From a virus, in the IMG/VR virus record IMGVR_UViG_3300046721_000156, positions 1-44,651 of that record: a stretch of DNA of 44,651 nt, one strand, 5' to 3'. The notes under the pieces were generated by a model. The model was given only the letters and a program-made list of their open reading frames with translations. It did not search any database and had not been told where the DNA came from. Both the position numbers and the translations under genes were made by a program. Below are positions 42,237-44,651 of the stretch, piece after piece. How positions within the stretch are numbered: the first letter of the stretch is position 1; every line of letters starts with the position of its first letter.

Positions 42237-42790
42237 TAGTTTGTCACCTTGATGTGTTTCTTCTCGTCTTGGACGTGTGCTTCGAGCGCGCTCTGCTTAC
42301 CTTTCAGAATCTTCGAGACGCTCTTGGTGGTTTTGTCCGTGAGGTCGTCGAACTGGTCCGTCAAGATAGACGGGTCGGTCACGACCGCGTTATTCAGGTT
42401 ATTCTGCGCTAACACTTTGAAGTCCGCGACGAACTGGTCGTGCTGGCTTCGGAAGTCAATCAAGACTCCCTCCACCGCTGCTAACTCGTCGTCCGAAACT
42501 CCGGGGATTCGAAAGAACGAGCGGGTGTGTTCGCTCTTCTGGTCGCTGCCCCAGTCCTTACCGTATTCGGTTGCCGCGATGTAATACATGCGGTACATCA
42601 GAGAATCAGGAATGAGTTCCGGATTCTTGCTGCCGTCTACTAGTACATCGTCGTCAGTCTGGACCGTCGGTGTTTGTGTCGTCGTCTGTTGCGTACTCTG
42701 CGCGCTGGCTCGGTGATTAGGAACCAGCAGCAGTAGTAGGAACAGTGCCGCCACTGACGCTAGTGCTGCATACGATTTAACTCTCTTCAT
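42236..42790 (-). CDS. Exported helical protein with signal peptide (184 aa)
   Basis: ATG 42790 is chosen: GGGAAG lies just upstream and it yields a clean signal peptide MKRVKSYAALASVAALFLLL ending RASAQ, with a cut after ASA. A start 14 codons upstream would bury it. The mature part is helical and acidic (NPELIPDSLMYRMYYIAATE) with a Lys-rich end (HVQDEKKHIKVTN). It is translationally coupled to the Cys-rich exported gene, and the two may act together in the periplasm. No family recognised. Confidence 0.7.
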   Translation of the reverse strand: MKRVKSYAALASVAALFLLLLLVPNHRASAQSTQQTTTQTPTVQTDDDVLVDGSKNPELIPDSLMYRMYYIAATEYGKDWGSDQKSEHTRSFFRIPGVSDDELAAVEGVLIDFRSQHDQFVADFKVLAQNNLNNAVVTDPSILTDQFDDLTDKTTKSVSKILKGKQSALEAHVQDEKKHIKVTN

Positions 42791-42835
42791 TACTTCCCTC
42801 CATTGCGGATTCACTTGGCTGTGCATCCGCAAAAC

Positions 42836-43078
42836 TCAATCTCGTTGGTAACAACACTCGCCCAACAACTCGCCGTGGGTACAGCGATCTCGCTGCCCGT
42901 ATTGCGGTGGCGCTGGCGAGGGACGAAGGGAGCGGATGGCCTTGGTCACTTTAGCAATAGCGTCTCCAACTTTAAGGTCCGATTGCTGCAAAGAATGCAG
43001 TGCTGATTCCTGCGCTGCCGCTTCAATTGCTGATTGCCAGCCGCGCTCAAAATCTGTCTCACCAACTTTTTGGGTCAT
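42836..43078 (-). CDS. Hypothetical small protein (80 aa)
   Basis: The start ATG at 43078 has GAGGA upstream and overlaps the end of the upstream gene by 20 bp. The N-terminal half is helical (DFERGWQSAIEAAAQESAL) and the C-terminus has CTHGELLGECC, a short cysteine cluster that might bind metal. No function is assigned. Confidence 0.6.
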   Translation of the reverse strand: MTQKVGETDFERGWQSAIEAAAQESALHSLQQSDLKVGDAIAKVTKAIRSLRPSPAPPQYGQRDRCTHGELLGECCYQRD

Positions 43079-43610
43079 CTTTGTATCCTCGGCGCAATTC
43101 ACCATTAACAGAAGTCCATTCACCCGCCGTATCCTGCTCAGGGGCTTCTGGTTGCGGCTGCGCTGGCTGGCGGTCGGCTTTAATCTGTCCCGGCATAGCA
43201 AGGGCTTCAGCTATTTGCTTCAACGTTTGATAGCCCATCTTCTCGGCCTGTTTTGGAGCATATTCCAGCAAGACTTCTTGCAGCCATTCAGGAGTAAGCC
43301 ATCCCTCTACGGGTAGCGGCGTGCGCTCTGCGGTTGCTGCGGCCAGCGCCGACATAATAGCTTCCATTTTCGGCCTAGCATATTGCTCGTACATTCCAAA
43401 ATTACCTAGCTTAATATCCATGAGAATGTCTAGCACTTTCTCTCGCAGCGCCTCACTCCCACGCGGCTGTGGTTGCGCTGCCAGCGTTCCTTCGATTACC
43501 TTGACAGCCTGCTCGCAAGTTACGTCGAGCATATTCTGGGCCATCAGGTCATTAGCGATTTGCCATGATTTGCTGCTCATCTGCTGCCCTTCCTTGCGCT
43601 TGTCAGTCAC
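43059..43610 (-). CDS. Hypothetical helical protein (183 aa)
   Basis: GTG 43610 is chosen because it forms a GTGA overlap with the upstream stop and has AAAGGAGAG just upstream. An ATG at 43580 is the alternative. The protein is helical, with QPQP linkers around residues 46-49 and 150-160, GWLTPEWLQEVLLEYAPK in the middle and a polar C-terminus GEWTSVNGELRRGYKDD. It is not recognised. By eye, codon use here is somewhat more AT-ending than in the virion genes. Confidence 0.65.
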   Translation of the reverse strand: MTDKRKEGQQMSSKSWQIANDLMAQNMLDVTCEQAVKVIEGTLAAQPQPRGSEALREKVLDILMDIKLGNFGMYEQYARPKMEAIMSALAAATAERTPLPVEGWLTPEWLQEVLLEYAPKQAEKMGYQTLKQIAEALAMPGQIKADRQPAQPQPEAPEQDTAGEWTSVNGELRRGYKDDPKSW

Positions 43611-43819
43611 TGGCTCTCTCCTTTGGCTGTGCGCTCCATTGGCTTGTAAATCACCATCTCGTACCCATGCTTTGCCAGAGTTTGCTGAATATCGTTAAGC
43701 CAAATGTCCATGATGAAACCTTGGCAATCCTTAGTAACGTGAAAGAAATCCGTATACAATGCTTCGTTCTTTTTGCAATGAAACTCCACTAAGCCGAACT
43801 TCCAACGCTTCCGTCTCAT
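43607..43819 (-). CDS. Hypothetical small protein (70 aa)
   Basis: It is coupled at both ends by 4-bp overlaps (ATGA with the upstream gene and GTGA with the downstream gene). A GGAGGCGAAGGA tract precedes the ATG. It begins MRRKRWKFGLVEFHCKKNEA and has a basic N-terminus and mixed alpha/beta pattern (FHVTKDCQGFIMDIW). Function unknown. Confidence 0.65.
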   Translation of the reverse strand: MRRKRWKFGLVEFHCKKNEALYTDFFHVTKDCQGFIMDIWLNDIQQTLAKHGYEMVIYKPMERTAKGESQ

Positions 43820-44022
43820 TCCTTCGCCTCCAGCGTTGCTCTAATCCCCCTCATCAAACTCTTCTCCACCGCGTAGCCGTGAAACAAGGCGTCACATTGC
43901 GACTTCGACTGCCCGAGAACGTGGCCGTCCAAGATAAGCTGGTACTCGATCTTGGTCTTCTCCCGCTCCGTGATCTCGACCTCTTTGACCACGACACGTC
44001 CTGTTTTGAACTCTCCGATCAT
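43816..44022 (-). CDS. Hypothetical small protein (68 aa)
   Basis: The ATG overlaps the upstream TGA (ATGA) and is preceded by GGAGAAGCC. The protein has a beta-rich start (MIGEFKTGRVVVKEVEITER) and later QCDALFHGYAVEKSLM. It is soluble and has no clear motif. It is one link in the chain of coupled genes behind the integrase. Confidence 0.65.
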   Translation of the reverse strand: MIGEFKTGRVVVKEVEITEREKTKIEYQLILDGHVLGQSKSQCDALFHGYAVEKSLMRGIRATLEAKE

Positions 44023-44399
44023 GGCTTCTCCGGCCTGCGGAATCCTAATTTATCCGCACACTCCCGGGCCTTCTTCATCGTGTCGACGAAGGCTTCATCC
44101 GGGTCGTAGATTCCCTCCCAGAAGGCGCGCATCCAAGGAAATATCATCCCGGTATGCTCCACCATGAAGTAGCCCTTCCGGTATCCGCCCTTCACCACGG
44201 TGATGTAAACTTCGTCCCGGCTGCCGGTTATCATCTGCTCCACGATAGCAACACCCTCGTCGACTCCCTTGTCGGTGTCCCACTCGTGGATGAGATTCAT
44301 GCGGCCGTTAGCGAAGTCGTAGATGATTCCGCCGTACTCGTCGCCCCGCTTCACGAGGTACTTCGCCATCAACTGCCGTACGAATTTCGGAAGACTCAT
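44019..44399 (-). CDS. Hypothetical protein (126 aa) directly after the integrase
   Basis: The ATG shares ATGA with the integrase stop codon. The protein is mixed alpha/beta, starts MSLPKFVRQLMAKYLVKRG, and has IIYDFANGRMNLIHEWDTD followed by VAIVEQMITGSRDEVYITVV. The charged C-terminus ends LGFRRPEKP. A role near integration or excision is possible from position, but it is larger than usual excisionases and lacks a clear HTH, so no function is given. Confidence 0.65.
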   Translation of the reverse strand: MSLPKFVRQLMAKYLVKRGDEYGGIIYDFANGRMNLIHEWDTDKGVDEGVAIVEQMITGSRDEVYITVVKGGYRKGYFMVEHTGMIFPWMRAFWEGIYDPDEAFVDTMKKARECADKLGFRRPEKP

Positions 44400-44651
44400 A
44401 GGTTAAACCCCACTCCGGCCTTTTCAGACCATGATTTACGTTCGTCGATCTGGGAACCCATTTTGGTGTAGCGTTCGGTAACATCGGTCGCCGCATGGCC
44501 TGCCCAGAACTTAATAAGCGCCGGTGGCGCGTTCAATCCTTGCAGGTGGGTAATGCGGAAGCGGCGCATCCCGTGGAAGCCTTTAATGCCTTGCTCGGAG
44601 ATACGGCGGCGATACGTGCTTTCAGAAGAGGGGAATAGCCGGGATTCCCGA
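44396..44651 (-). CDS. int: Tyrosine recombinase/integrase, C-terminal part (runs off right edge)
   Basis: The last 84 codons show the catalytic core of phage integrases: HGMRRFRITHLQ (the H-x-x-R box at fragment residues 26-29), FWAGHAATDV (the second His region, G51-H52) and ERYTKM with the nucleophile Tyr61. The N-terminal part lies outside the window. It would cut and join attP and attB. Its stop codon overlaps the next gene. This shows the element is temperate or descended from a temperate phage; the attachment site was not found here. Confidence 0.92.
   Translation of the reverse strand, partial: RESRLFPSSESTYRRRISEQGIKGFHGMRRFRITHLQGLNAPPALIKFWAGHAATDVTERYTKMGSQIDERKSWSEKAGVGFNL

Overview
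The window is a contiguous piece of a tailed, podovirus-like temperate phage (or a prophage carrying it). A tRNA cluster is followed by a long plus-strand late region (about 0.5-41.0 kb). Its gene order is that of T7-like virions: large terminase, portal, scaffold, major capsid, tail adaptor and nozzle, fibres, then four genes in the places of the T7 internal core proteins. No phage RNA polymerase is visible, and the clearest promoters have sigma70-type consensus boxes, so host RNA polymerase probably transcribes the region. The right end (about 41.0-44.65 kb) is a minus-strand operon led by the C-terminal end of a tyrosine integrase that runs off the window. The host cannot be named. Two exported proteins with signal peptides ending in ANA-Q and ASA-Q, and the mid-to-high GC of the coding sequence, would fit an environmental Gram-negative such as an acidobacterium, but that is only a guess.

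Layout. 1-441: end of an upstream gene and four tRNAs (Ser-UGA, an aberrant Phe-GAA, Gln-UUG, Gln-CUG). 0.48-5.05 kb: small, probably virion-associated or accessory genes, including a 31-residue zinc-ribbon peptide, a histidine phosphatase with a cysteine cluster, a His-rich protein and two possible holin-like membrane proteins. 5.07-13.7 kb: terminase, portal, scaffold, capsid and two head-associated genes, with hairpins between several of them and a textbook terminator at 13.68 kb. 13.8-29.2 kb: tail and fibre genes rich in duplicated beta domains, including a collagen-like protein, two adaptor-like proteins in a row, a nozzle-like protein, a propeller spike and a chitobiase-type domain. 29.2-39.95 kb: GNAT-like protein, gp14-like, gp15-like and a 2454-residue gp16-position ejection protein. 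39.98-41.03 kb: two small genes and a glycosyltransferase. 41.0-44.65 kb (minus): two small proteins, two exported proteins, five small unknown genes chained by short overlaps, and the integrase.

The most interesting points are in the giant ejection protein gene. It encodes an FtsH/M41-like zinc peptidase signature, carries four exact copies of a DKGNL pentapeptide written with different codons, and contains an internal consensus sigma70 promoter followed by an embedded 61-codon gene in another frame. A second notable pattern is a roughly 60-residue NNGTF domain found six times in four different tail proteins.
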